Source of the DNA: Clostridia bacterium
GTDB lineage: Bacteria; Bacillota; Clostridia; Oscillospirales; Acutalibacteraceae
Length of the DNA stretch: 64,000 nucleotides
Assembly: GCA_017549105.1 (NCBI GenBank)
Contig: JAFYVN010000011.1
Span: 186,001-250,000, forward strand
Reading direction: 5' to 3'
Shown: positions 31,169 through 39,811 of the stretch, piece after piece
Position numbering within the stretch: position 1 is the stretch's first letter
Layout of the letters: the number at the start of each line of letters is the position of its first letter
Translations under genes and position numbers: made by a program
Notes under the pieces: generated by a model
The model's input: the letters and a program-made list of their open reading frames with translations, nothing else
What the model was told of the DNA's origin: nothing
Database searches by the model: none

Positions 31169-34006
31169 GTGAAGACTTTGGACGAATATATTAAGAAAAC
31201 TTCGGGCGCGGATGAGCTTGAGGATATTCTTGCGCAGGTCAGAAAGTCGAAGCAGAGCGGAGAAAATGCAGACACACCTTCAAAAACCTGGTCTCTCGAC
31301 GATATTGACAGACTGATTGCCGGCACAAACGGTGAAGAATATGTTCCTAAAGCCGAGCCTGTACCTGCAACTCCCGCAAAGGATTTTGAAAGAATCCTCA
31401 GCCGTGAGTTTGACACGGGTATTTTCACCGTCAAGCCTATTGCCGAAGAATCCAAGGAAGAAATGCAGGATATTTCTTCGGTTTCCGATGAATCGGATGT
31501 TGACGGTCAGGAAAGATTTTTTGAAAAAACATATGAATTTGACGAATCTCTTTTTGAAATCGAAACGGTTATAGTTCCCGAGGATCTTCCAAAGCCTGCG
31601 CAGTCGATGTTTGCGTGGCAGAATGAAGAACCCAAGCCGAAAAAGAAGAAAGAGCCTTCAGAGATAAAGGTTTTTTATGAGGGCGATTCTGCAGCGACTG
31701 ATTTCTTCGGCAAAACCGAGGAGAAAAAAGAAGAAGTTCACATTAAAGAATCAGACTATAAAACAAGATTTTTCACTACTCTCAAGCTCGAACATACTGC
31801 CGAAATCGACGTTGTTGAAGACGGCCCCGTTGACAGACCCGGCATCGTTGTTGCAAAGTCGGGCGAAGCGGAGGAAAGCGGGCTTGAAGCAATGCCCAAG
31901 GTGCTTGCTGCCGAGGATGCCAAGGAAATCGTTGACGAAAAAACAAGGGTTATGGATGCTCTCGGTTCGGGGTCAAAAAAGCATTCCGAAACACCCGATG
32001 TTGTTGAGGGTCAGATAATGCTTACGGGATTTGACGATGAGGATGAATCCGAACCCGACCAGTCGAGCGAGGATGACGTTGAGGTTGCTCTCTGGGAAAA
32101 ACGTAAGCAGAAGGCAAAGAATTTCAAGCTTATTGAGGCGATTGATCTTGATGCAGAGTTTGACGGCGATTACGAAGCACCGCCCGAAGACGTTGCAAAA
32201 GCCGAAAAGGCAAAGAAGAAAAAAGAAAAGAAGCTCGAGCTTGAGCAGGAAGAGGAAAGACCCGTTGCAAACGAATATTCCTCACCCGCAGAGCGTGCTT
32301 CAATCCATAAAAGACTCAGCGACGAAGCAAAGAAAGCAACAACGGGACTTATTGCGGTCGGTGCGGTTGCACTTGTTATGCTGATAATCAACATTATCCC
32401 CGCAATCGCCTCGAAGCTTTCGATAGAGACTCAGGCTTTTGTTGAGGGTTCAACCGTGATGTGCGTTATCAATGCGGTTCTGCTTATTGTTGCGGTTGCG
32501 CTTGACAGCGTCAAATTCTTCGACGGTCTGATGTCGATAACCAAAAAGAAGTTCACAAGTGCATCAGCGGTCAGTCTGTCGATAGCTGTTGCAATTCTTC
32601 AGAATACCCTTGCGGCTGTTATTGGCGGCAACGGAACCGAAACCGCGGTTTTCTCTGCGGCAGCAGTGTTTGCGGTGCTTATCGGCAAGCTTGCGGATAA
32701 GCTTGATGCAGAAAGAATTCTCGGTAACTTCGAGGTTTGTGCATATAAATATGAGCACAATATGTATGCGGTTCATCCGTTTGAGAATGAATCCGAGATT
32801 TTTGAACTCGGCAGGGGTCTTATGATGGGCAATGCAGAGCTTCTCTATTCATCAAAGCTTGCCTTCCCTTCGGATTTCGTCAAGAATTCCAAAACGGATA
32901 CAAGCGATAAAAAGCTTATGCAGATTCTCATTCCCGTTGCTTTCGGTGCGGCAGCTGTTGTTGCAATAATTGCGGGAATTGTTGAAAAGAGCGTAATGAG
33001 CGCATTTTCGGCATTTGCGGGTACATTCTGTATGAGCGCACCCGTGTTCTCTGCATTTATCCCCGCGTTTATCGCAAGAAGCTCAAACCACGGTCTCAAC
33101 CTTACCGGCACTATGATTGCAAGCCTTGATTCAGCCGAAAAAACGGCTTCCGCAAATGCGGTTGTGCTTGATTCAGCCGATATTTTTGACCGTTCACGCT
33201 GCACAATGCACGGCATGAAGGATTTCAAGAATATCCGTATCGATGATGTTCTTCTCTATGCGGCGGCTATGATTATCAAATCCGGCGGACCTCTCAGAGA
33301 GAGCTTTGAACAGGTTGTTGACGGCAGACAGGATTTGCTTCCCGCAGTTAAAGAGCTTGTTTATGAGGATAAGCTTGGTATTGCCGCAAGAATCCATAAT
33401 CAGAAGGTTCTTCTCGGCAACAGAAATCTGCTTGTTCACCATAATATCGAAGTGCCCGAAAAGGCGCTCGAAGAAAGATATTCTCACAGCGGCAGAAAGG
33501 TTATGTATCTTGCCGTTGCAGGCAAAATTGCCGCTCTTTTCGTTGTCAGCTATGCGGTTGACAAAAATCTTGAGGGATATTTCAAAATGCTTGAGAGCAA
33601 CGGAATTCAGATTCTTGTGCGCACAAACGACGTTAACGTCACCGAAGAACTGATTGCCGAAAGCTTCGGTATGCCTCAGCAGAATTTCAAGGTGCTTTCG
33701 TCCGTTGCGGGCAGACTTTTCAAGAGAAGAAGAGACGCTGTATGCGACAAGCTTCCCGCAAGAATCGTTCACGACGGCACTGCTTATTCGATGCTCAGAG
33801 CGGTTGCGGCATCCTGCAACATCACAACCAAAAGAAGGCTCGGTTCAACCGTTCAGATTGTTCTGACTGCTCTTGCGTTCATCCTTTGCGCGGCGCTTTA
33901 TGCAACGTCGCTCGGCTTTATCCTTAACGGAGTTACGGCGGCTCTTTTCCTCGGAGCGGGTCTTCTGATTTCGTCGGGATTAATGCTTATCGGAAAAATA
34001 AAGTAA
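31169..34006 (+). CDS. degenerate P-type-ATPase-like membrane protein with a long disordered N-terminus
   Basis: A 945-residue protein. Residues 1-390 are highly charged, low-complexity and rich in Glu/Lys/Asp, with KKKKEKKLELEQEEE just before the membrane part. Residues 392 onward follow the P1B-ATPase layout: membrane pairs, SAPVFSAFIPAFIARSSNHG in place of the CPC helix, then NAVVLDSADIFDRS (Asp at about 668) where a working pump has VVFDKTGTLT. The later RKVMYLAVAGKIAAL and ILVRTNDVNVTEELIAESFG match the VYVAVDGKLAG and VMLTGDN regions but have lost TGDN and GDGVND. TGES is missing too. It therefore cannot pump by the usual mechanism. It starts (GTG 31169, or TTG 31178) directly after the rlmB stop, so it shares that operon. 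Confidence 0.7.
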   Translation: MKTLDEYIKKTSGADELEDILAQVRKSKQSGENADTPSKTWSLDDIDRLIAGTNGEEYVPKAEPVPATPAKDFERILSREFDTGIFTVKPIAEESKEEMQDISSVSDESDVDGQERFFEKTYEFDESLFEIETVIVPEDLPKPAQSMFAWQNEEPKPKKKKEPSEIKVFYEGDSAATDFFGKTEEKKEEVHIKESDYKTRFFTTLKLEHTAEIDVVEDGPVDRPGIVVAKSGEAEESGLEAMPKVLAAEDAKEIVDEKTRVMDALGSGSKKHSETPDVVEGQIMLTGFDDEDESEPDQSSEDDVEVALWEKRKQKAKNFKLIEAIDLDAEFDGDYEAPPEDVAKAEKAKKKKEKKLELEQEEERPVANEYSSPAERASIHKRLSDEAKKATTGLIAVGAVALVMLIINIIPAIASKLSIETQAFVEGSTVMCVINAVLLIVAVALDSVKFFDGLMSITKKKFTSASAVSLSIAVAILQNTLAAVIGGNGTETAVFSAAAVFAVLIGKLADKLDAERILGNFEVCAYKYEHNMYAVHPFENESEIFELGRGLMMGNAELLYSSKLAFPSDFVKNSKTDTSDKKLMQILIPVAFGAAAVVAIIAGIVEKSVMSAFSAFAGTFCMSAPVFSAFIPAFIARSSNHGLNLTGTMIASLDSAEKTASANAVVLDSADIFDRSRCTMHGMKDFKNIRIDDVLLYAAAMIIKSGGPLRESFEQVVDGRQDLLPAVKELVYEDKLGIAARIHNQKVLLGNRNLLVHHNIEVPEKALEERYSHSGRKVMYLAVAGKIAALFVVSYAVDKNLEGYFKMLESNGIQILVRTNDVNVTEELIAESFGMPQQNFKVLSSVAGRLFKRRRDAVCDKLPARIVHDGTAYSMLRAVAASCNITTKRRLGSTVQIVLTALAFILCAALYATSLGFILNGVTAALFLGAGLLISSGLMLIGKIK

Positions 34007-34024
34007 AAAAATTTCCGAAAACCC

Positions 34025-34053
34025 TTGACAAACCGAGGGATATGTATTAAAAT
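34025..34053 (+). promoter_or_regulatory. promoter of the infC operon
   Basis: TTGACA (34025-34030), a 17 bp spacer and TAAAAT (34048-34053) give a start near 34060 and a leader of about 175 nt before infC. Confidence 0.85.
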
Positions 34054-34059
34054 AACTTG

Positions 34060-34198
34060 CACAATAAAGCAGAGCAGGTTCGCTCTCACCTTCCGGGAAA
34101 TGCCCCGCGTCGGTCAATAGCTTAAGTTTTTATGCACATAAAGTGCGTAAAGAGCGTTGATTTTATGCGAGGTCGGGATTTCCTGCCCTCGCTTTTTT
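34060..34198 (+). promoter_or_regulatory. infC-rpmI-rplT leader RNA with attenuator
   Basis: The untranslated leader folds into several stems and ends in GCGAGG...CCTCGC (34167-34172 with 34187-34192) followed by TTTTTT, an intrinsic terminator 35 bp before infC. Position and form fit the r-protein L20-type autoregulatory leader of Firmicutes, in which L20 binding favours termination. The Rfam-level assignment is inference. Confidence 0.7.
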
Positions 34199-34233
34199 AT
34201 TGCTTTTAAAATAAGTTTTGGAGGTGCTTTAAC

Positions 34234-34752
34234 ATCAGCAGCAAAGAACAGCAGATCAATGAGGAAATCCGTGATAAAGAAATAAGAGTTATTTCGAATG
34301 ACGGTGAGCAGCTCGGCATTATGTCGGCATCAGAAGCTCTCAAACTTGCCGAAAGCAAGAATCTTGACCTTGTTAAGATTGCTCCTGCGGCAAAACCGCC
34401 CGTATGCAAAATTATGGACTACGGTAAGTTCCGATTTGAAAAGGCAAAGAAAGAGAAAGAAGCAAAAAAGAATCAGAAGATTATCGAAATCAAAGAAATC
34501 AGACTTTCTCTCAACATCGACACCCACGATTTCGAAACCAAAATCAACCATGCCCGCAAGTTCATTTCGCAGGGCAACAAGGTCAAGGTTTCCATCCGCT
34601 TCAGAGGACGTGAGATGGCTCACAGCGATCTCGGTATATCAACAATGCAGCGTTGCGCAGAGGCTATGGCAGACTGTGCAAGTGTCGAGAAACCTGCCAA
34701 GCTTGAAGGCAGACAGATGCTGATGTTCCTGGCTCCGAAAAGCTCAAAGTAA
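34234..34752 (+). CDS. infC: translation initiation factor IF-3, non-AUG (ATC) start
   Basis: IF-3 binds the 30S subunit and rejects wrong start codons. The reading frame matches Bacillus IF-3 throughout: QINEEIRDKEIRVISNDGEQ, PPVCKIMDYGKFRFEK and VSIRFRGREMAHSDLG. Only 143 residues lie after the first ATG (34321), which would cut off the conserved QINEEIR front. The frame opens at ATC 34234, with GGAGGT 9 bases upstream, giving 172 residues, the normal length. A rare AUU/AUC/AUA start is a known autoregulatory feature of infC. rpmI and rplT follow. Confidence 0.9.
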   Translation: MSSKEQQINEEIRDKEIRVISNDGEQLGIMSASEALKLAESKNLDLVKIAPAAKPPVCKIMDYGKFRFEKAKKEKEAKKNQKIIEIKEIRLSLNIDTHDFETKINHARKFISQGNKVKVSIRFRGREMAHSDLGISTMQRCAEAMADCASVEKPAKLEGRQMLMFLAPKSSK

Positions 34753-34785
34753 AAATGTTTATAATATTAAGGAGGAAATATAACC

Positions 34786-34983
34786 ATGCCTAAGATTAAG
34801 ACTCACAGCGGCGCAAAGAAGCGCTTCAAGATTTCAAAGGGCGGCAAGCCCATCCGCGCTCATGCTTACAAGTCACACATTCTCAACAAGAAGAACACAA
34901 AGCGCAAGAGAAACCTTCGCAAAACAACTGTTGCTGACGTAACAAACTGCAAGCAGATCAAGCGTCTTGTTCCCTATAAATAA
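34786..34983 (+). CDS. rpmI: 50S ribosomal protein L35
   Basis: The 65-residue basic protein begins [20 protein letters not shown] and contains [16 protein letters not shown], the L35 signature. AGGAGG lies 9 bases before the ATG. It lies between infC and rplT, the universal order. Confidence 0.98.
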   Translation: MPKIKTHSGAKKRFKISKGGKPIRAHAYKSHILNKKNTKRKRNLRKTTVADVTNCKQIKRLVPYK

Positions 34984-35026
34984 TTCTTGTAATTCAACTA
35001 TCAGATAATAACGGAGGATATAAAAA

Positions 35027-35383
35027 ATGGCTCGTATTAAAGGCGCACTCATGACTCGCAAGAGAAGAAATAAAGTACTCAAGATGGCTAAGGGCTACTA
35101 CGGCTCAAAGAGCACACTCTTCAAGACTGCTAAGCAGGCTGTAATGAAGAGCGGCAACTATGCTTACATCGGCAGAAAGCAGAAGAAGAGAGATTTCCGT
35201 CGTCTTTGGATTTCACGTATTTCAGCTGCTTGCAAGATGAACGGCATGAACTACTCAACATTCATCAACGGTCTCAAGAAGGCAGACATCAATCTCAACA
35301 GAAAGATGCTTGCTGAAATCGCTGTTGCAGATCCCGCAGCATTCACTGCTCTTACCGAAAAGGCAAAGGCAGCTCTCAACTAA
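35027..35383 (+). CDS. rplT: 50S ribosomal protein L20
   Basis: The 118-residue protein has the L20 N-terminal extension ([20 protein letters not shown]) and globular domain with the [20 protein letters not shown] block. L20 is essential for early 50S assembly and, in Bacillus, represses its own operon at the leader RNA. GGAGG precedes the ATG, and a strong terminator follows. Confidence 0.98.
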   Translation: MARIKGALMTRKRRNKVLKMAKGYYGSKSTLFKTAKQAVMKSGNYAYIGRKQKKRDFRRLWISRISAACKMNGMNYSTFINGLKKADINLNRKMLAEIAVADPAAFTALTEKAKAALN

Positions 35384-35395
35384 TCATAGTATTCA

Positions 35396-35440
35396 ATCAT
35401 CAGAGATGTGGCATTCCGTTACATCTCTGATTGTTTGTTT
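35396..35440 (+). terminator. terminator of the infC-rpmI-rplT operon
   Basis: AATCATCAGAGATGT pairs with ACATCTCTGATT around a loop, followed by a T-rich tail (TGTTTGTTTATTT). Confidence 0.85.
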
Positions 35441-35478
35441 ATTTCAGATGATTTGTGCTGTGCACAAAACCGTTTCGG

Positions 35479-35657
35479 AATGAATAATGAACAATTAAGA
35501 ATGAAAAATTTCGGGTGGGCGATGCCCACACCCGGATTATATGTTGCTGCGCAAAAACTGAAATCAAATGGTAGGGGTTGACGACCACGACAAAAATCAT
35601 ATAATTTCGGAGCGAAGCGACCCTTAATTCTTCATTTTTCACTTTTCATTATTCATT
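35479..35657. repeat. full-length heptad-end element (AATGAAT flavour), 179 bp
   Basis: The ends are perfect 13 bp inverted repeats, AATGAATAATGAA (35479-35491) and TTCATTATTCATT (35645-35657). Each arm is a tandem of seven-base units (AATGAAT, AATGAAC, AATTAAG, AATGAAA). Between them lie a GGGTGGGCGATGCCCACACC hairpin, GTAGGGGTTGACGACCACGA and the CGGAGCGAAGCGACCC core. No ORF is supported. It fills most of the 35384-35738 gap, whose remainder is AT-rich promoter DNA. Confidence 0.75.
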
Positions 35658-35738
35658 TACTTTACGTCGAAAGGCAAATTATTTTGATTTTATATAATAT
35701 AAAGGTATCAAATATTTAAACAATATAGTGAGTGTGTT

Positions 35739-36521
35739 ATGGAAAAAATAACTGCAAGAACCAACGACAAAATAAAATATGCCGTCCGTCTTGGAGAAAG
35801 TGCTTCGCTGCGTAAAGAAGCGGGGGAATTTTTTCTCGAGGGCGCACGGCTCTGCTCCGATGCCGTTCAGACCGGTATCGTAATAAAGCAGGCGTTCTTC
35901 ACTTCCAAAGCGTTGTGGAAATATTCCGATTACGTTGACGGCATTATCGCTGCAAGCGGTGTATGCTACGAAATAAGTGCGGAGGTTTCACAGAAGCTCT
36001 CAGATACCGAAAATCCCCAGGGAGTTTTCTGCATCTGCGGAATAAAATCCGATGCGGATAAAATCTCTCTCAAACCCGACGGCAAATATCTTGCTCTCGA
36101 AAATCTTCAGGACCCATCAAATCTCGGTGCGGTCTGCAGAAGCGCAGAAGCGCTCGGACTTGACGGTCTTATTGTCAGCGGCGGCTGTGATATTTATAAT
36201 CCCAAAGCGTTGAGAGCGTCAATGGGTTCGCTGCTGAGAATGAATGTTATCCCGTCAGACAGTCTCTGCGAGCTTATCGCAAAAGCAAATTCCGACGGAA
36301 TAAAAACTCTTGCTTCCGTACCCAGGTACGATGCCGAGGATATCCGCAATGTTTCTATGGATGGCGGAGTTATCTGCTGCGTAGGCAATGAAGGTTCGGG
36401 TCTGTCAAAAGAAGTGATTGAAAAATGTTCCGCTCAGGTAACAATCCCGATGAGCGGCAGAGCAGAATCCTTCAACGCATCTGCGGCTGCGGCAATCCTT
36501 GCATGGGAGCTGAAAAGATGA
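35739..36521 (+). CDS. TrmH/SpoU family RNA 2'-O-methyltransferase
   Basis: The 260-residue protein begins MEKITARTNDKIKYAVRLGE, the YsgA/RlmB-like substrate domain. The catalytic part shows ALENLQDPSNLGAVCRSAEA, VGNEGSGLS and TIPMSGRAESFNASAAAAIL. It is a paralogue of the gene at 30425-31168 but more like YsgA of Bacillus; the RNA target is unknown. The TATATAATATAAAGG stretch upstream could hold the promoter. dprA overlaps the stop by 4 bp (ATGA). Confidence 0.87.
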   Translation: MEKITARTNDKIKYAVRLGESASLRKEAGEFFLEGARLCSDAVQTGIVIKQAFFTSKALWKYSDYVDGIIAASGVCYEISAEVSQKLSDTENPQGVFCICGIKSDADKISLKPDGKYLALENLQDPSNLGAVCRSAEALGLDGLIVSGGCDIYNPKALRASMGSLLRMNVIPSDSLCELIAKANSDGIKTLASVPRYDAEDIRNVSMDGGVICCVGNEGSGLSKEVIEKCSAQVTIPMSGRAESFNASAAAAILAWELKR

Positions 36522-37678
36522 GCGACAACAAAAAATATTGGGTCTGGCTTACTCTTACGCTCGGTCCTTCAACAAGAAACGACGAAATACTCTTTGCGTT
36601 CCCCGACCCCGAAAAGCTCTACAATGCAACCGAGAAAGAGCGTATGATTGACGGAGTTTTTACAAAACGTCAGCTTGAAAAGCTCGATAACTCAAAGCTT
36701 GCAGAGGCAGAAAGAATAGTGGCTTTATGCAAGAAACGCGGTTGGCAAATCGTGACACCCGACGATAAAATTTATCCGGCAGGTCTTCGTAAGCTCAACG
36801 ATATGCCCTTTGCACTTTTTGTTGACGGTGACATAAGCTGTCTGAGGGGCAAGGTTATAATCGCTGTTGTCGGCACCCGTAAGCCTTGCTTCGAAAGCAT
36901 TGCCATTGCACGCAGAATAAGCTCCGATCTCTCAAAAGCGGGAGCGGTTGTGGTAAGCGGCGGTGCTCTCGGAATAGACAGTGCGGCTCACGAAGGCACA
37001 CTTGAAGCGGAGGGAAAAACCGTGTGTGTACTCGGCTGCGGATTTGGATATGATTATCTCAGGGAAAACGAGCCTCTGCGCAGGCAGGTGAGCGAAAACG
37101 GTGCGGTTGTTACGGAATATCCTCCGATGACCGGCGCATCAAGATATACATTCCCCGCAAGGAACCGTATTATTTCGGGAATGAGCCACGGAGTTCTTGT
37201 TGTTGAAGCGGGAGAAAAAAGCGGATCGCTCATCACCGCTCAGCGTGCAGCTGACCAGAGAAGAGATGTTTTCGCAATTCCCGGCAGTATTCTTACAACC
37301 GCATATAACGGCGCAAATGCTCTTATCCGTGACGGAGCAAAAGCCGTTTCGGGTGCAAAAGACATACTTGCATCATATGCTGTAATGTATCCCGACAGAC
37401 TCAATCTTGATGCTATCGGTGATGAACCCATAAAAGTTGAACTGTCCGAAGAAAATCAGAATTTACAGACGGTTGAAAAACAGGATGATTCCGGTCTTGA
37501 CCCGGACTGCAAGGCGGTCTATAATCTTTTTGAAGAGAAACCTCTTCACCCCGACGATATCTGCGCAGATACGGGGATTCCGCTTTCAAGAGTTGCAACC
37601 GCTCTTTTCCGTCTGCAGGTTATCGGATATATTGAATCCGACGGCGGAAAGAATTATAAGTTGAAACCAATTTCATAA
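36518..37678 (+). CDS. dprA: DNA processing protein DprA (Smf)
   Basis: DprA protects incoming single strands and loads RecA during transformation. The 386-residue protein has the N-terminal SAM-like helical segment, the Rossmann domain with VVGTRKPCFESIAIARRISS, VVSGGALGIDSAAHEG, AVVTEYPP and FPARNRIISGMSHGVLVVEA, and a C-terminal winged-helix (SRVATALFRLQVIGYIE). The start at ATG 36518 overlaps the previous stop; the longer ORF would overlap the methyltransferase's conserved motif. Gene order dprA-topA-trmFO is the Bacillus one. No other competence gene is in view. Confidence 0.95.
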   Translation: MSDNKKYWVWLTLTLGPSTRNDEILFAFPDPEKLYNATEKERMIDGVFTKRQLEKLDNSKLAEAERIVALCKKRGWQIVTPDDKIYPAGLRKLNDMPFALFVDGDISCLRGKVIIAVVGTRKPCFESIAIARRISSDLSKAGAVVVSGGALGIDSAAHEGTLEAEGKTVCVLGCGFGYDYLRENEPLRRQVSENGAVVTEYPPMTGASRYTFPARNRIISGMSHGVLVVEAGEKSGSLITAQRAADQRRDVFAIPGSILTTAYNGANALIRDGAKAVSGAKDILASYAVMYPDRLNLDAIGDEPIKVELSEENQNLQTVEKQDDSGLDPDCKAVYNLFEEKPLHPDDICADTGIPLSRVATALFRLQVIGYIESDGGKNYKLKPIS

Positions 37679-37705
37679 ATATAAATTAACAGGGAGAAAA
37701 AACCA

Positions 37706-39811
37706 ATGTCCAAGCTTATTATTGTTGAGTCCCCCGCAAAGGCAAATACAATCAAAAAGTATCTCGGCAAAGACTATGAGGTTATTGCATCCAAGGGTCA
37801 CGTAAGAGACCTTCCCGCTGCAAAGCTCAGCGTTGATGTCAAAAATAACTTTGCTCCTAAATATGCACTTATAAAAGGCAAGGAAAAGCTCGTCAAAGAG
37901 CTTAAGGCTATGGTTGACGAGAGCGAAGCAGTCTATCTTGCAGCCGACCCTGACCGCGAAGGAGAAGCAATTTCGTGGCACCTTGCAACGGTTCTCGGTC
38001 TCGACCTCAATCAGGAAAACCGAGTTACCTTCAATGAAATCACAAAAACAGGTATCGCAAACGGTATGGCAAACCCCAAGAAGGTTAATCTTGACCTCGT
38101 AAATGCTCAGCAGGCAAGAAGAATCCTTGACCGTCTTGTAGGCTACAGACTCAGCCCGTTTGTTTCGCAGAAAATCAGAAGAGGTCTTTCCGCAGGCAGA
38201 GTTCAGTCTGTTGCAGTCAGACTCATTGTTGACCGTGAGGACGAAATCAATGCGTTCAATCCCGAAGAATACTGGATTATCGACGCAAAGCTCGCAACTT
38301 CTCAGAGAAGAACCTTCACCGCAACTCTTTATTCCGATGAAAACGGAAAAATCAAAATCACAAACGAAGCAGAGGCAAAAGCTTATCTTGACCGCCTTGA
38401 CGGTGCGGATTATACCGTAAAATCCGTCAAGAAGGGTACAAGAAAGAAGAACCCCGCTCCCCCGTTCATCACCTCAACTCTTCAGCAGGAAGCTTCAAGA
38501 AAGCTCGGCTTCCAGGCAGAAAGAACAATGAGAGCCGCTCAGGAGCTTTACGAAGGTGTCAACGTCAAGGGCATCGGTATGATGGGTCTTATCACCTATA
38601 TGAGAACCGACTCGCTCCGTATCTCCGAAGAAGCAAGAGCAGCGGCTAATGATTATATAACAAAAACTTTCGGTGGCGAATATCTTCCCGAAAAACCCGT
38701 ATATTATAAATCGAGAGCAAATGCTCAGGACGGTCACGAAGCTATCAGACCTTCAGTGCCCTCAATGACACCCGAAGAAGTCAAGAGCAGCCTCACATCC
38801 GATCAGTATAAGCTCTACAACCTTATCTGGAAGCGCTTTATGGCGAGCCTTATGGCAAGCTGTGTGCAGAACACTGTTAAGGCTGAAATCATCGCTGCAA
38901 AAGAAGAGAAAGCAAACGAATTCTGCATCTTCACCGCAGCAGGTTATTCGGTTAAGTTTGACGGTTTCACAAAGCTTTATGAGCTTCCCGAAGAGGATGC
39001 CGAAAAGGGAGTTCTTCCCGAATTCAAGGCTGATGAGAAGCTTAAACTCCGTGAAATCACTCCCAATCAGCATTTCACCCAGCCTCCCGCACGCTACACA
39101 GAAGCTTCACTCATCAAAGAGCTTGAAGAAAACGGTGTCGGCAGACCCAGTACCTATGCAACAATTCTTTCAACAATCATCAAAAGAGGCTATGTCCAGA
39201 GAAAGGCAAAGCAGCTTGCTCCCACCGAGCTTGGCTGCGCAACAACGGGTCTTCTCAAGGATAAATTCCCCAAAATCGTAAACACCAAGTTTACCGCATC
39301 AATGGAAACAAACCTTGACCGTGTCGGCGGAGGCGAGGTTGACTATATCAAGATGCTTGACGAATTCTACACCGATTTCGAAAAGACTCTCGACAAAGCA
39401 AAGGTTGAGATGAAGAATGTCAAGATTCAGCTTGAAGAGGATACAACCGATATTCCCTGTGATAAGTGCGGCAGACTTATGGTTATCAAAACCGGCCGCT
39501 ACGGCAGATTCCTTGCTTGCCCCGGCTATCCCGAGTGCAAGAATGCGAAGCCTCTTATCGTCAACACAGGCGCAAAATGCCCCGTCTGCGGCGGTGAAAT
39601 CATCGAAAGAAAGTCCAAGAGGGGTCACGTTTTCTATGGTTGCGGCAACTGGCCCAAGTGCAACTTTATGAGCTGGGATGCTCCCGCAGAGGAGAATTGC
39701 CCCCAGTGCGGTAAGGCTCTTTTCAAGAAGAAGACGGGCAAGCTTGTTTGTATGGCAGAGGGCTGCGGCTTCGAAAAGTCAGCTCCCGGAAAGAAAAAGA
39801 ACAATGAATAA
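37706..39811 (+). CDS. topA: DNA topoisomerase I
   Basis: A 701-residue type IA topoisomerase that relaxes negative supercoils. The TOPRIM domain begins KLIIVESPAKANTIKKYLGK with AADPDREGEAISWHL, and the catalytic tyrosine is in GLITYMRTDSLRIS. Three C-terminal zinc-finger repeats follow: CDKCGRLMVIKTG, CPVCGGEIIERKS and CPQCGKALFKKK (the third ends CGFEKSA). AGGGAG lies 9 bases before the ATG. The trmFO start overlaps the end by 8 bp. Confidence 0.97.
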   Translation: MSKLIIVESPAKANTIKKYLGKDYEVIASKGHVRDLPAAKLSVDVKNNFAPKYALIKGKEKLVKELKAMVDESEAVYLAADPDREGEAISWHLATVLGLDLNQENRVTFNEITKTGIANGMANPKKVNLDLVNAQQARRILDRLVGYRLSPFVSQKIRRGLSAGRVQSVAVRLIVDREDEINAFNPEEYWIIDAKLATSQRRTFTATLYSDENGKIKITNEAEAKAYLDRLDGADYTVKSVKKGTRKKNPAPPFITSTLQQEASRKLGFQAERTMRAAQELYEGVNVKGIGMMGLITYMRTDSLRISEEARAAANDYITKTFGGEYLPEKPVYYKSRANAQDGHEAIRPSVPSMTPEEVKSSLTSDQYKLYNLIWKRFMASLMASCVQNTVKAEIIAAKEEKANEFCIFTAAGYSVKFDGFTKLYELPEEDAEKGVLPEFKADEKLKLREITPNQHFTQPPARYTEASLIKELEENGVGRPSTYATILSTIIKRGYVQRKAKQLAPTELGCATTGLLKDKFPKIVNTKFTASMETNLDRVGGGEVDYIKMLDEFYTDFEKTLDKAKVEMKNVKIQLEEDTTDIPCDKCGRLMVIKTGRYGRFLACPGYPECKNAKPLIVNTGAKCPVCGGEIIERKSKRGHVFYGCGNWPKCNFMSWDAPAEENCPQCGKALFKKKTGKLVCMAEGCGFEKSAPGKKKNNE

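Noticed and set aside
34085..34100. CCTTCCGGGAAATGCC as a Noc-binding site (ATTTCCCGGGAAAT)
   Set aside because: It matches only one half plus the centre, and it is part of the infC leader stems, so it is not supported as a Noc box.
34060..34198. 6S RNA or a tRNA in the infC leader
   Set aside because: The segment lacks the 6S open-complex bubble and any tRNA cloverleaf; promoter, terminator and position fit an r-protein leader.
36425..36517. Longer DprA and, at 39678-39803, longer TrmFO starts
   Set aside because: Both extensions lie inside the conserved 3' ends of the upstream genes and encode unrelated basic peptides. The overlapping ATG starts at 36518 and 39804 fit the families.
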